Below are positions 49,857 through 59,612 of a stretch of 64,000 bases of DNA, piece by piece. The notes under the pieces were generated by a model, which was not told the origin of the DNA, searched no databases, and worked only from the letters and a program-made list of their open reading frames with translations. Each line of letters starts with the position of its first letter. Within the stretch, counting starts at the first letter, position 1. The position numbers and the translations under genes were made by a program. Origin of the DNA: Bin80 sp965220935 (lineage in GTDB: Bacteria; Bacteroidota; Rhodothermia; Rhodothermales; Bin80); assembly GCA_965220935.1 (NCBI GenBank), contig OZ244857.1:3658001-3722000 (forward strand). The letters are read 5' to 3'.

Positions 49857-52800
49857 ATGAATCTCCTCCCCATGCGTGTGATTTGGAATGATAAATTCGT
49901 CCTATCCTTCGTAGTTGTAACGCTTGTTCTCTTGGCACTTACTCCTCTATCCCTCCAAGGTTATGGAAATGATGGACCACCGGTGTCATTGAGTAGTAAA
50001 GATGATCGGTACAATCCCGAGATTTATAGCACGGGTAAAGTTCCTGCCATTGAATTTGGCGTAGCATCTGAAACAGTTCCAGAAGATGTTGGCACGGCGG
50101 ACGTTGTCTTAAGCGTAAGTGAGACTGTGGCAACGGCGTTCACGTTGAATTATAGTCTTAGTGGTAGTGCAAGCCGAAATTCTGACTATACCAATGCTGG
50201 GAGTCTTTCTGTAGCTGCAGGTGCTACTTCTTTGATGATTCCTCTGGTGATCACCGATGACAATGCAGGTGAAGGCGATGAAACCATCATCATCACCCTA
50301 ACAACTGGCACGGGCTACACTTTAGGAACAACGATTGTTCATACTCTGACGATTAGTGACAACGAACCCGTGATCTCTTTTGGTGGTGATCCTATACAAT
50401 TTATCTCCGAAGCACTTGAGGATCCACCAGTGGGCATCAGTGCGGATGGTAACGTAAATGATGATCTCACATTGAATTACTCGGTAAGTGGCACAGCAAC
50501 TGCGGGGTCGGATTATACGATTACAGGATCAGGAACCGTCCTTTTGGATATTAGCGAGGGCAGTTCAACCGAAATTCCTATCATGATCATTGATGACCTG
50601 AGCGCTGAAGAGACAGAAACGATCATCCTTACTCTGACATCTGGCGTAGGATATAGCGTTGGATCCCCCAATGAGATTACCTTAAACATTGAAGATAATG
50701 AGCGAGATGCTGGGTTTAGATTTTTTACTGGTGAATCTTCGGAGGGCGATGGGACTGTCAGAGTGGAGATACTTTTCAATGAGTTAACTGATCAAGATTT
50801 TACAGTGAACTACAAATTAAGTGGTACAGCAACCGAAGGCACAGACTACACGATTGCCAATTCAGGGACTGTTTCAGTGAGCGAAAACTCGGAGGTCATA
50901 GATATTCCTGTGATGATCATCGACGATAATGTGGGCGGCGAGGGGGACGAAACTATCATCTTTACTCTGGAATTAGGTGGAGGATACCGTATAGACGATT
51001 TCAATAAAGAATACACATTAACCGTTAGTGACAATGAGCCTGATGCCAATTTTGGTGGGGCTGAAAGTATAGTTCTTGAGAATGCGGGGACCTTTGAATT
51101 GGGGGTCTTTCTCACAAAAGTTGCGACTGAAGACCTCACATTGAATTATAGTGTAAGTGGAACAGCGAGCGCATCTAGCGACTATAGTATTGCTAGCTCG
51201 GGAACTGTTTTTATTGATGTGAGTGAACATGACGAAGAGGCAACGATTTCTATTGCAATCACAAATGATAATATCGCTGAGGGGGACGAAACCATTATCT
51301 TGACATTTGACAGTGGCCCAGGATATGGAATAGGACAGTTCGGTGTACACACTCTTACCATTGAAGATGATGAACAATCCTTATCGCTGAGTCGCACAAT
51401 TCCAGATCAGACGTATAGACGGAATGTGGAGATCGCTGATCTGGTTTTGCCCGAGGCTTCTGGAGGGACCGCTCCCTACACATACACACTAACGCCGACG
51501 ACACTACCTACTGGGCTGAGCTATAACGTAGCGACCCGAACCCTCAGTGGCACACCGACGGCTGTATTCTCTCAGACCGAATTCACCTATACGGTTACAG
51601 ATGCGGCAACGCCTGCGCTGACGATTACTGCTACCTTTGACATTACGGTCTCGGATCCTTCAACCATAACGTTAACTCCAAGTACGGTTTCGGATCAGAA
51701 TTATACGCGAGGGGTGGCGATTGCCAACTTAGTTCTTCCCCAAGCCTCGGGAGGGACCGCACCCTACACGTACACACTAACGCCGACGACACTACCCACT
51801 GGGCTGAGCTATAACGTAGCGACCCGAACCCTTAGTGGCATACCGACGGCTGTATTCTCTCAGGCCGAGTTCACCTATACGGTTACAGATGCGGCAACTC
51901 CTGCGCTGACAAGCACGCTGACCTTCAACATTACCGTCACAGAACCGTCTCAGACAGGCTTAATGTTGTCACCAAGCACGGTCTCGGATCAGAGTTATAC
52001 GCGAGGGGTGGCGATTGCCAACTTAGTTCTTCCCGAAGCTTCAGGAGGAACAGCTCCTTATACCTATACACTCACGCCGACCACATTACCGAGCGGGCTC
52101 AGCTTTAATGGGTCAACTCGGACTCTTAGTGGGACTCCAACGGCCGTATTCTCTCAGGCCGAGTTCACCTACACGGCCACAGATGCGGCAACGCCTGCAC
52201 TGACGAGCACACTGACGTTTGATATTACGGTCACAGATCCGCCTCAGGCAGGCTTAACCTTTTCATCAGGCCCAGTTCCAGATCAAACGTACATCCAAGG
52301 TGTGATCATCTCTGATTTGACACTTCCTGAAGCTCAAGGAGGCGTGGCTCCCTACACCTATACAGTGAACCCCACCCTTCCCAGCGGACTGAACTTTAAC
52401 GCAGTAACACGAATCATCAGTGGCACACCAACGGCATCATCAGTTTCAAGTGTCTTCACGTATACTGCGGAGGATGCAGACGGCACCACGGTAACGCAAA
52501 CATTCAACATTGAAGTTGTCCTGCCAGCAGATTTGACCTTTGCCGATATGGTCGGTGCTCAGACTTATCCCGTCAAGCTTGCCATCGCTGATCTGATACT
52601 ACCTGAAGCGATGGGCGGCATTGCGCCTTATGCCTATTCATTATCGCCTGATTTACCCTCTGGGCTCTCCTTTGATGGCGACACGAGAACTCTCAGCGGG
52701 ACACCATTGGAGGTGATGACTTCAACAAATTATACTTATGTCGCCGAGGATAACTCTGGAATCCGTACCCAACAAAGCTTCAGCATATCGGTGTATGGGA

Positions 52801-53387
52801 TTTCGTTTAGTGAGACGATTCAAAACCAGACCTATCCTCGAGATGCGCCGATTACTACACTCACTCTACCCGAGGTAAGTGGGGGAGTCAATCCCGTAGA
52901 CTATACGCTCAACTTGTTATCGCTTCCCTCAGACCTTCAGTATGATGCATTCACCCGAACCATTAGCGGTGTGCCTAGAGTGATTGCACCGCCAGTGGAC
53001 TTGATCTACAAAGCTACAGATGCAAATGGAGCACAGGATAGTTTAGCATTTACGGTTGAGGTCATCTCCCCAGTCAGTACAGAAGCGATAGATGGGATGC
53101 CACAGAAATTTATCGTTCACACAAATTATCCTAATCCGTTTTTACGGTCTACCACTCTGGTTTTTGATCTTCCGTGGTCAGCGCAAGTGCAAGTGGAGGT
53201 CATGGACATCACGGGTCGGCGTGTGCACAACCAGACACCTGTCATTATGACAGCAGGTTGGAGACAAGAGATTGCACTTGATGATCTAACACTACCGTCG
53301 GGCTCCTATCTTTATCGGATGGTAGTGACTTCAATAGAAAATCATAGAACGGCCACTCATTCTGCCCACTTTGTGAGTATCCAATGA
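49857..53387 (+). CDS. Calx-beta / putative-Ig repeat surface protein with T9SS sorting domain
   Basis: A 1,176-residue secreted protein. A hydrophobic signal segment (VLSFVVVTLVLLALTPLSL) lies within residues 15-35. Four Calx-beta units follow (about 60-150, 165-275, 285-385, 395-500), each with the GDETIIITL- or GDETIIFTL-type calcium-binding strand. Then come six putative-Ig (He_PIG) units of about 97 residues (505-1075, for example LVLPEASGGTAPYTYTLTPT and TRTLSGTPTAVFSQ). The end (about 1085-1176) has NYPNPF and DLPWSAQVQVEVMDITGRRV, a T9SS type A sorting domain. Three of the He_PIG units are nearly identical in DNA. The frame is intact. Probably a calcium-stabilised surface adhesin, paralogous in its C-terminal half to the giant fibronectin-III protein. 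Confidence 0.92.
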   Translation: MNLLPMRVIWNDKFVLSFVVVTLVLLALTPLSLQGYGNDGPPVSLSSKDDRYNPEIYSTGKVPAIEFGVASETVPEDVGTADVVLSVSETVATAFTLNYSLSGSASRNSDYTNAGSLSVAAGATSLMIPLVITDDNAGEGDETIIITLTTGTGYTLGTTIVHTLTISDNEPVISFGGDPIQFISEALEDPPVGISADGNVNDDLTLNYSVSGTATAGSDYTITGSGTVLLDISEGSSTEIPIMIIDDLSAEETETIILTLTSGVGYSVGSPNEITLNIEDNERDAGFRFFTGESSEGDGTVRVEILFNELTDQDFTVNYKLSGTATEGTDYTIANSGTVSVSENSEVIDIPVMIIDDNVGGEGDETIIFTLELGGGYRIDDFNKEYTLTVSDNEPDANFGGAESIVLENAGTFELGVFLTKVATEDLTLNYSVSGTASASSDYSIASSGTVFIDVSEHDEEATISIAITNDNIAEGDETIILTFDSGPGYGIGQFGVHTLTIEDDEQSLSLSRTIPDQTYRRNVEIADLVLPEASGGTAPYTYTLTPTTLPTGLSYNVATRTLSGTPTAVFSQTEFTYTVTDAATPALTITATFDITVSDPSTITLTPSTVSDQNYTRGVAIANLVLPQASGGTAPYTYTLTPTTLPTGLSYNVATRTLSGIPTAVFSQAEFTYTVTDAATPALTSTLTFNITVTEPSQTGLMLSPSTVSDQSYTRGVAIANLVLPEASGGTAPYTYTLTPTTLPSGLSFNGSTRTLSGTPTAVFSQAEFTYTATDAATPALTSTLTFDITVTDPPQAGLTFSSGPVPDQTYIQGVIISDLTLPEAQGGVAPYTYTVNPTLPSGLNFNAVTRIISGTPTASSVSSVFTYTAEDADGTTVTQTFNIEVVLPADLTFADMVGAQTYPVKLAIADLILPEAMGGIAPYAYSLSPDLPSGLSFDGDTRTLSGTPLEVMTSTNYTYVAEDNSGIRTQQSFSISVYGISFSETIQNQTYPRDAPITTLTLPEVSGGVNPVDYTLNLLSLPSDLQYDAFTRTISGVPRVIAPPVDLIYKATDANGAQDSLAFTVEVISPVSTEAIDGMPQKFIVHTNYPNPFLRSTTLVFDLPWSAQVQVEVMDITGRRVHNQTPVIMTAGWRQEIALDDLTLPSGSYLYRMVVTSIENHRTATHSAHFVSIQ
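51400..52250 (+). repeat. Three near-identical tandem repeats of about 290 bp
   Basis: Consecutive units within the adhesin share long exact stretches such as GGGCTGAGCTATAACGTAGC, ACACTAACGCCGACGACACT and GCGAGGGGTGGCGATTGCCA. The likeness at third codon positions suggests recent duplication and a site for repeat-number change. Confidence 0.8.
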
Positions 53388-53893
53388 CAACAAATTTTAG
53401 CCCATTGTGATGAAGCCATAGTCAAGAGATTCTGTAGCAAATCCAATCGCTCCAAGGTATCCATGATCACTGACAAACAAATACTTCTTTTGATGCCCAG
53501 CAAACTTGGTTACGCCCTGTGGTTTTCATGATGCATGAGAGTATTCCAGATGGCCAATTCATGAGCGGTTGGGACCAGTTTAATCAAAATCCCTTAAGGG
53601 TTTGGAACTTGATCAGGAGGCGGAACTGGGGGCGCAAGTAAACGAGCGTTCGGACGATTTGAACGAGATTCAGCAGGCGGAAGTGTAATCTTCTTTTCTT
53701 GATCCAGAGTGACCAGAGCCGGCAAACAACTTGATGTCTGCAATTCCCCCTTCGCTGTAACGAAGTTGAACGGCCTACAAACTTGATGGGACCACTGGAC
53801 GGATGCCTCTTTAAGACATCATTTAACCGAGGCAAAGAACCCCGCAAACAGGATAATATGGGCTCATACCCTCAATGTCAGGTCAAAGGTTTT
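53388..53893. other. Gene-poor region with a charged ORF fragment
   Basis: No intact gene. A plus-strand frame ending at about 53690 reads LELDQEAELGAQVNERSDD then LNEIQQAEV and stop, resembling the end of a coiled-coil protein; it has a stop close upstream, so it is at most a fragment. Confidence 0.35.
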
Positions 53894-54482
53894 ATGCGAC
53901 AGGTAGTTCAAGGCGCAGGAACGATCAAATTGAGCAATATTTTTCAATCTACAAACAAGTTAACGCTTATGGATTGTAAGCCACTCACAGTTGCGCATTC
54001 AAGAGGTGTCGTGGTGAGCGTGTTGGGAAAAGGTAGGGTTAGAAACTTATCAGGTGTGAATCGTAGAGTCGAATGTAAATGAACCATTGATGACGTGTCG
54101 AAAAGAATTAGACAGAGTCATAACCAAGGCAGGGAAGTAATCTTGGGACAAGGTTGGCGGATACCTGCCGACTGACCTCTGGCATATAGATGGAGAGAAT
54201 GCGATTTAGTCCCTTATATGGAATGTGGGACTTGTAGGGATAATGCAAAGGGAGGGTATCAAGCGTGCTGCACCCGTATGTCATTGAATACCAATGTATT
54301 CTATAGTTGGGCACCAGAATGTTAGTAGTAAAGAGATTGCTATAATGGGCATGAAGCGAAGGGGCTGGGCTATGACGTTGATGGTCCAACGGTGGGGAGC
54401 AGTCGGAAGACTGTTAGCATAGAAAGAGCCGAATGAATTGAGAGGTTCTGTGAGAGCCCAGTGGAATTCCCGTCTAGTTGAC
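53894..54482 (+). mobile_element. Group II intron, ORF-less and degenerate, copy 1
   Basis: About 589 nt that align along their length with the intron at 60471-61050: AAGAGGTGTCGTGGTGAGCG, GCAGTCGGAAGACTGTTAGC, then AAAGAGCCGAATGAATTGAG and an end CTAGTTGAC. The domain V region has lost about 13 nt of its 3' strand (the ACGTACGGTT block is missing), so it should be inactive. No reverse transcriptase gene is present. The 5' boundary is set by similarity only. Confidence 0.7.
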
Positions 54483-54871
54483 TTAGAGATTACGCCAAGA
54501 TCTGACATGAACATAATGTGTAAGCATCGGTATCTTTGTTAGACTTAAATAACATGAGCATTTTAGTTGATAAGCTTCGGATTTCAGGGAATCAAAAATA
54601 TTGAATTAACGCTTTCAAGAATTACCGTATTACTTGGGGTATATAATTCCCAATTCTAAATTGACGATCAGATCGCATGCCATTCTGATTGTTTGCTAAA
54701 AAATAAAAAATTTGTGGTAGAACCAAAATCACTAATGTTAAGTAAAGATTTTGTGCGACAGGTAGGACTAGAAAATGTCAAAAATAAATTTCCTTAGACA
54801 AGGATAATCACAAGCTGCAGATTCGTTTTGATTCATGGAATCTATACCAAATTATGTATCATCAATGATAG
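54483..54871. other. Gene-free region with solo element ends
   Basis: GGTATATAATTCCC (ending at 54651) matches the outer end of the TnpB elements. GTGCGACAGGTAG at 54753-54765 matches the start region of the group II intron copy at 53894. Both look like remnants of element ends. The region also contains the photolyase promoter. Confidence 0.4.
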
Positions 54872-56368
54872 ATGCAGGTCGTCTGGTTTAAGCGAGATCT
54901 TAGAGTCTACGATCATGCTGTGATGACCCAAGCTGCTCAGCGAGGGAAGGTACTGCCGATCTATATTGTTGAGCCTGAGCTTTGGACGCAACCTGATATG
55001 TCAGGTAGGCACTGGGCATTTATTGCTGAAACTCTGATAGAGTTACGTGAAGACCTTGCATTTTTGGGACAACCTCTCATCATCCGGATCGGAGATGTAG
55101 TGAATATATTGTCAGATTTACGTCATGCGGGGCACCTTGAATCACTCTGGTCACATCAGGAAACTGGAAACGGATGGACCTACCGGCGTGATTTGAGAGT
55201 CGCGGAATGGTGCAGAGCTCACAGTGTAGATTGGCATGAGGTTCAGAATCATGGGGTTCAGCGCCCCATTATCTCCCGCGATGGATGGGCATCTCATTGG
55301 GATCAGTTTATGGCACAGCCACTATCGCATCCCCCCAGCCTCGCTCCACTGGGCATCGAGATTGGTCAAATCCCGACATCAGCCGATCTAAATCTCGCCC
55401 CAGATTTATGTCCTGAGCGGCAGACGGGGGGCCGCCGAGTTGGGTTAGAAAGATTGGAAAGTTTTCTGGCTCAACGCGGTAAGACGTATCAGAAATCCAT
55501 GTCCTCTCCATTGGAAGGTGCAGAGGCTTGTTCTCGACTATCTCCCTATCTGGCATGGGGGGCGCTGTCAATGCGAGAAGTATCACAAGCGACGTTGCGA
55601 CGTCTGCGCAATTTGAAGGCGAATGATACCGATTGGCGCAAGTCGCTGCGCTCATTTTCAGGGCGACTGCACTGGCATTGTCACTTTATCCAAAAGTTGG
55701 AGGATGAGCCGCGTATTGAGTTTGAGAATCTGCACCGTCTTTACGATGATCTAAGACCAGTAGAGCCTGAGTCTGAAAGATTGGATGCATGGGCCGTTGG
55801 TGAGACTGGTTATCCGTTTCTGGATGCGTGTATGCGCTCATTACATGCAACGGGGTGGCTAAACTTCCGCATGCGTGCAATGGTGATGGCCACAGCTAGT
55901 TACCATCTATGGCTAGACTGGCGTGCGCCTGGGTTAGCACTGGCAAGGCTTTTCACAGACTATGAGCCTGGTATTCATTGGAATCAAGTGCAAATGCAGT
56001 CTGGCACCACTGGCATCAATGCCGCACGCGTATATAATCCAGTCAAGCAGGGGTATGATCAAGATCCAGAGTGTGTTTTCACGAGGCGATGGATTCCAGA
56101 ATTATCTGATATCCCCGATATCCATTTACATGAGCCATGGAATGCGATGAATGCATCTCTTGTCATCGGGAAGAGTTACCCCCATCGCATGTTTGATCAT
56201 CTATCAGCAGCAAAATTAGCCAGAGATCGTATTTGGGCTATTCGGCGTCACCCTGATTTTCGAACCGAAGCGGATAAAATCCAATCAAAACATGGTAGTC
56301 GGAAGCGAAGCCATTCCATTCGTCCTCAATCTGAAAGAACTCAACAACTCTCTTTGTCAAGTAAGTAA
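54872..56368 (+). CDS. Photolyase/cryptochrome-family flavoprotein
   Basis: A 498-residue protein with an N-terminal photolyase antenna domain (MQVVWFKRDLRVYDHAVMT, start of the family) and a C-terminal FAD-binding 7 domain (GLERLESFLAQRGKTYQKSM, SRLSPYLAWGALSMREV, WAVGETGYPFLDACMRSLHA, TGWLNFRMRAMVMATASYHL). It should bind FAD and use blue or near-UV light, most likely to split pyrimidine dimers in DNA. The usual W-x-W-GTG-D segment is here HWNQVQMQSGTTGINAARVY then NPVKQG, so it belongs to a less studied subgroup and its repair activity is not certain. A lysine- and arginine-rich tail of about 50 residues follows the domain. Single gene, no partners nearby. Confidence 0.88.
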   Translation: MQVVWFKRDLRVYDHAVMTQAAQRGKVLPIYIVEPELWTQPDMSGRHWAFIAETLIELREDLAFLGQPLIIRIGDVVNILSDLRHAGHLESLWSHQETGNGWTYRRDLRVAEWCRAHSVDWHEVQNHGVQRPIISRDGWASHWDQFMAQPLSHPPSLAPLGIEIGQIPTSADLNLAPDLCPERQTGGRRVGLERLESFLAQRGKTYQKSMSSPLEGAEACSRLSPYLAWGALSMREVSQATLRRLRNLKANDTDWRKSLRSFSGRLHWHCHFIQKLEDEPRIEFENLHRLYDDLRPVEPESERLDAWAVGETGYPFLDACMRSLHATGWLNFRMRAMVMATASYHLWLDWRAPGLALARLFTDYEPGIHWNQVQMQSGTTGINAARVYNPVKQGYDQDPECVFTRRWIPELSDIPDIHLHEPWNAMNASLVIGKSYPHRMFDHLSAAKLARDRIWAIRRHPDFRTEADKIQSKHGSRKRSHSIRPQSERTQQLSLSSK

Positions 56369-56479
56369 ACGCTTACCGATGATTCACATCATGACTGTCC
56401 AATAATCTTTCATTTATATAGTGAATCCCTCTGATCTTCGAAATCGTCTGGTTAGTGGTAAGGATTCATCCTATCACTA

Positions 56480-56719
56480 CTACACACTAATAAAATGTCC
56501 GACATAGACCGAAGACGAATGATCTTCAAGAGAGGTTGCCCGCAGTTGATAGAGATACGCCCCCGAGGGAAGTCCCAGATCGCTCAGTTCAAGTTCATGC
56601 CGCCATCCCGCGCACAGGTGAACTTCTTGGGGCGCTACCATACGCCGCCCAATGACATCCAGAACCTCCACTTGCACCTGCGCAGGCCACGGCAGATCAA
56701 AGACCAGATACGTAGACCT
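56480..56719 (-). pseudogene. Detached T9SS sorting-domain fragment
   Basis: Only the last 80 codons of a surface protein remain: STYLVFDLPWPAQVQVEVLD, VIGRRM and LPSGAYLYQLRATSLEDHSS. It is closely similar to the tails of the two adhesins in this window. Similarity stops at the left arm of the 15-bp inverted repeat at 56719-56775, suggesting the rest was lost by an event at that point. Confidence 0.8.
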
Positions 56720-56775
56720 ATAACTGAAGTTAAACCCAGTGAATCTGATAATTTTTAGGATTAACTTCAGTTATA
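56719..56775. repeat. 15-bp perfect inverted repeat overlapping the hsdS stop codon
   Basis: TATAACTGAAGTTAA (56719-56733) and TTAACTTCAGTTATA (56761-56775) enclose 27 bases. The right arm contains the hsdS stop codon. It could form a terminator-like hairpin, though no clear T-run follows on the hsdS strand, or mark a recombination junction with the adjacent T9SS fragment. Confidence 0.75.
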
Positions 56776-57988
56776 CTTTTTCTTTGAATGTGAGTAGCTT
56801 GTCTCGGTAGTATTCGTATTGTTTACGGCGGGCATCAATTTCTGCGGGTAAGCCTACGGAGATATCGTTTACCAGCGCCTCAAACTTGTCAAGGATAGAG
56901 ACGATTTCTTGTTGGATTTCAAGCGGAGGAATGGGGATACGATATGATTTTACTGCTTTATCAGAAATTGCAGGGTAATTTGCCCCTTGTTGATATAACT
57001 CAATATAATCGTAAAAATCTTGGGTACCGAATATATGGAATAAAAATTTTGGAATAAGAAAAAGAGAATCAGCTCGCAACACACAAAATCCAGTACTACA
57101 AATTTGTTCACTATATTCATCGGAGATCAAACAATACCGTTTGAGCATCGGTCTAGTTGTTCCAAAAAGTACATCATTTTTCATGACGATTTTTTGTGCT
57201 CGGCTGGGAGCTGTTTTTGCATTAATAGTTTTTGTTCCACTTATTGAGTGCGTGATTCGGTCAACAGAGGATAAATCAATGTACCTAAACTCGTTCTCAA
57301 GTGAATCATTCCACCGAATATTAGAAGTGCTCTGTAATACTTCCCCCAGCGCCTTAAATTCAACCTTGTCTGTGGAATCAAGCCCTAAGGAACGGTGGAT
57401 GGCTGAAGGTTCTCCTGAGAAATTCAGCAGTTCATCACGGTAATACTGATACTGTAGACGCCGCGCCTCCAATTCAGCCTCTAACTCAACCACCAATTCC
57501 GCCACCAGCTCAGAGTACGTATCCAAGATATTTACGATCTCTTGTTGGATTTCAAGCGGAGGAACAGGGATTTTAAATCTTTTGATGGAATCCGTTTGTA
57601 AATGCGCTGGAATAGCATCAATTGCGAGATTTTGAATTTCTTTTTGCTTGTTTTTAAGAGAATAATACAAATACTTACTACTCAATGAGATCTCGCTGTT
57701 GGGTTTGATACAATAACACACATCATTAGCCCAAAACGCCTGATTTATATAGTTTACGAATCCAGCTGTACCATATTTTACAACCGTCACGGTATTGGCT
57801 GGCTGGTTGTATTTTCCATAATATCCCATTGGGGTTACGCCGCCACTATATACTGGAAATCTCCCATCTGGATCTAAAACCCTTTTAGTCAGACGCTTTC
57901 CTCTGCCTATATGTGCAATTTCCCCCAGCGCCCGAAACTCCACCCCATCTGGGCACAACTTCGCAACAAGTTTCTCAATGCTATTCAT
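56771..57988 (-). CDS. hsdS: Type I restriction-modification specificity subunit HsdS
   Basis: A 405-residue DNA-recognition subunit with two target-recognition domains. TRD1 starts VEFRALGEIAHIGRGKRLTK (residue 16) and TRD2 VEFKALGEVLQSTSNIRWND (about residue 215). Each is followed by a conserved helical spacer, PVPPLEIQQEIVNILDTYSE and PIPPLEIQQEIVSILDKFEA, that ends in a charged helix with YRDELLNF or YRDKLLTF. It sets the bipartite target of the HsdM2S complex. It lies 3 bp after hsdM on the same strand. The two spacers share identical DNA (TTGTTGGATTTCAAGCGGAG), a basis for domain exchange. Confidence 0.95.
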   Translation of the reverse strand: MNSIEKLVAKLCPDGVEFRALGEIAHIGRGKRLTKRVLDPDGRFPVYSGGVTPMGYYGKYNQPANTVTVVKYGTAGFVNYINQAFWANDVCYCIKPNSEISLSSKYLYYSLKNKQKEIQNLAIDAIPAHLQTDSIKRFKIPVPPLEIQQEIVNILDTYSELVAELVVELEAELEARRLQYQYYRDELLNFSGEPSAIHRSLGLDSTDKVEFKALGEVLQSTSNIRWNDSLENEFRYIDLSSVDRITHSISGTKTINAKTAPSRAQKIVMKNDVLFGTTRPMLKRYCLISDEYSEQICSTGFCVLRADSLFLIPKFLFHIFGTQDFYDYIELYQQGANYPAISDKAVKSYRIPIPPLEIQQEIVSILDKFEALVNDISVGLPAEIDARRKQYEYYRDKLLTFKEKV

Positions 57989-57991
57989 TGA

Positions 57992-59551
57992 TCAAGAAGA
58001 TTCTAGGTCCATGACAATCGCCTCAATCTTTCGTCGTAGCTCAGCTTGTCTTGCAACGATTTTCGCAATCTTTGCATTGAGGTCCAAAATATTTATTTTT
58101 TCACGGGCATCCTCTGTCTCAACATACGACGAAACCGCAAGGTTATACTCGTTTTCTATAATCGTCTGTTTGTCTACCAGCACTGCAAAGTAGTCACGGC
58201 TCTGGCGCTGAGCAAATACGTCTAGAATCTTTGTCTGATGCTTTTCAGCGAGTTGATTCTTATTACCACTACGCACATATGCATCCGAGGCATCAATAAA
58301 TAAAACCGCATCATCTAATTTTGACTTTTTCAAGACAATAATGCAGGTCGCGATCGTTGTGCCAAAAAAGAGGTCTGGGGGTAACTGAATCACCGCATCA
58401 ACATAGTTATGGGTCATCAGATACTGACGAATCTTCTGTTCCGCTCCACTGCGATATAGCACCCCTGGAAACTCAACAATCGCAGCGGTGCCATTGACCG
58501 CCAGACAGGAAAGGATATGCATCGTAAATGCAAGATCTGCTTTACTGGCAGGCGCCAGTACACCTGCGGGAGAAAACCGAGGATCATTGATCAACAGAGG
58601 GTTGTTTTTTCCCTCCCACTTGATTGAGTAGGGGGGATTAGAAACAATCGCTTCAAACGGGCCATCATCAAGATGGGCGGGATCGGTCAGCGTGTCGCCA
58701 TGTGCAATATCAAATTGCTCAAAATTGATGTTGTGCAAAAACATGTTGATTCTACACAAATTATAGGTCGTCAAATTGATTTCTTGGCCAAAGAAGCCTA
58801 ACCGCACATTGTCGCGTCCGAGCACTTTGGCAAATTTTAACAGTAACGAGCCAGAGCCGCAGGCTGGATCATAGACTTTTGAGACTTCATCTTTGCCCAC
58901 CACGGTCATGCGTGCAAGGAGCTCAGAGACCTCCTGCGGAGTGAAAAACTCTCCACCAGATTTCCCCGCAGCCGAAGCATACATCGTCATCAGAAACTCA
59001 TAGGCATCCCCAAACAAATCAATGGTGTTTGAAGAAAAGTCCTCCGTGTCATTGAGCGGTAAATCCCCAATCGCACTGAGGAGTTTGACCAGTTTTTCAT
59101 TTCTCTTGGCCACCGTTGATCCTAATTTGGTGCTGTTAACATCCACATCCTCAAATAAGCCCCTCATGTCATTCTCGCTTTCGGTTCCAGTGGCCGAGGT
59201 CTCAATATTGGTGAAGATGCGGTGTAGGGTGACATTGAGGTTTTCATCATCGCGGGCACGGGCGCGTAAATTCACAAAGAGCTCCGACGGAAGGATGTAG
59301 AAGCCTTTTTCCTTGATAATCACCTCACGCGCGGTTTCCGCTTCGCGGTCGCTCAAATCGGCATACTGGAAATCAACAAGCCCAGCCTCATGCTGTCTCT
59401 GATTGAGGTAGCCTGTCAGGTTCTCAGATATAAACCGGTAGAAGAGCATGCCAAGAACATAGCTCTTAAAATCCCAGCCGTCTACCGCGCCGCGCAGATC
59501 ATTGGCGATGCGCCAGATGGTTTTGTGTAATTCAGTTCGTTCTGCGTCCAT
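57992..59551 (-). CDS. hsdM: Type I restriction-modification N6-adenine methyltransferase HsdM
   Basis: A 519-residue HsdM. An N-terminal helical HsdM_N domain (TELHKTIWRIANDLRGAVDG, FKSYVLGMLFYRFISENL) is followed by the N6-adenine methyltransferase domain: motif I VYDPACGSGSLLLKFAKVLG near residue 226, motif IV SNPPYSIKWEG near residue 307. The length is normal. It uses S-adenosylmethionine to methylate adenines in both half-sites chosen by HsdS. No hsdR gene lies on either side within the window, so it may act as a methylation-only pair or use a restriction subunit encoded elsewhere. Confidence 0.96.
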   Translation of the reverse strand: MDAERTELHKTIWRIANDLRGAVDGWDFKSYVLGMLFYRFISENLTGYLNQRQHEAGLVDFQYADLSDREAETAREVIIKEKGFYILPSELFVNLRARARDDENLNVTLHRIFTNIETSATGTESENDMRGLFEDVDVNSTKLGSTVAKRNEKLVKLLSAIGDLPLNDTEDFSSNTIDLFGDAYEFLMTMYASAAGKSGGEFFTPQEVSELLARMTVVGKDEVSKVYDPACGSGSLLLKFAKVLGRDNVRLGFFGQEINLTTYNLCRINMFLHNINFEQFDIAHGDTLTDPAHLDDGPFEAIVSNPPYSIKWEGKNNPLLINDPRFSPAGVLAPASKADLAFTMHILSCLAVNGTAAIVEFPGVLYRSGAEQKIRQYLMTHNYVDAVIQLPPDLFFGTTIATCIIVLKKSKLDDAVLFIDASDAYVRSGNKNQLAEKHQTKILDVFAQRQSRDYFAVLVDKQTIIENEYNLAVSSYVETEDAREKINILDLNAKIAKIVARQAELRRKIEAIVMDLESS

Positions 59552-59612
59552 TGGTTAGATTCATAATTTCATCTAATCTAACCATAGACAATGATTTTCT
59601 TTGCATGTAAGA

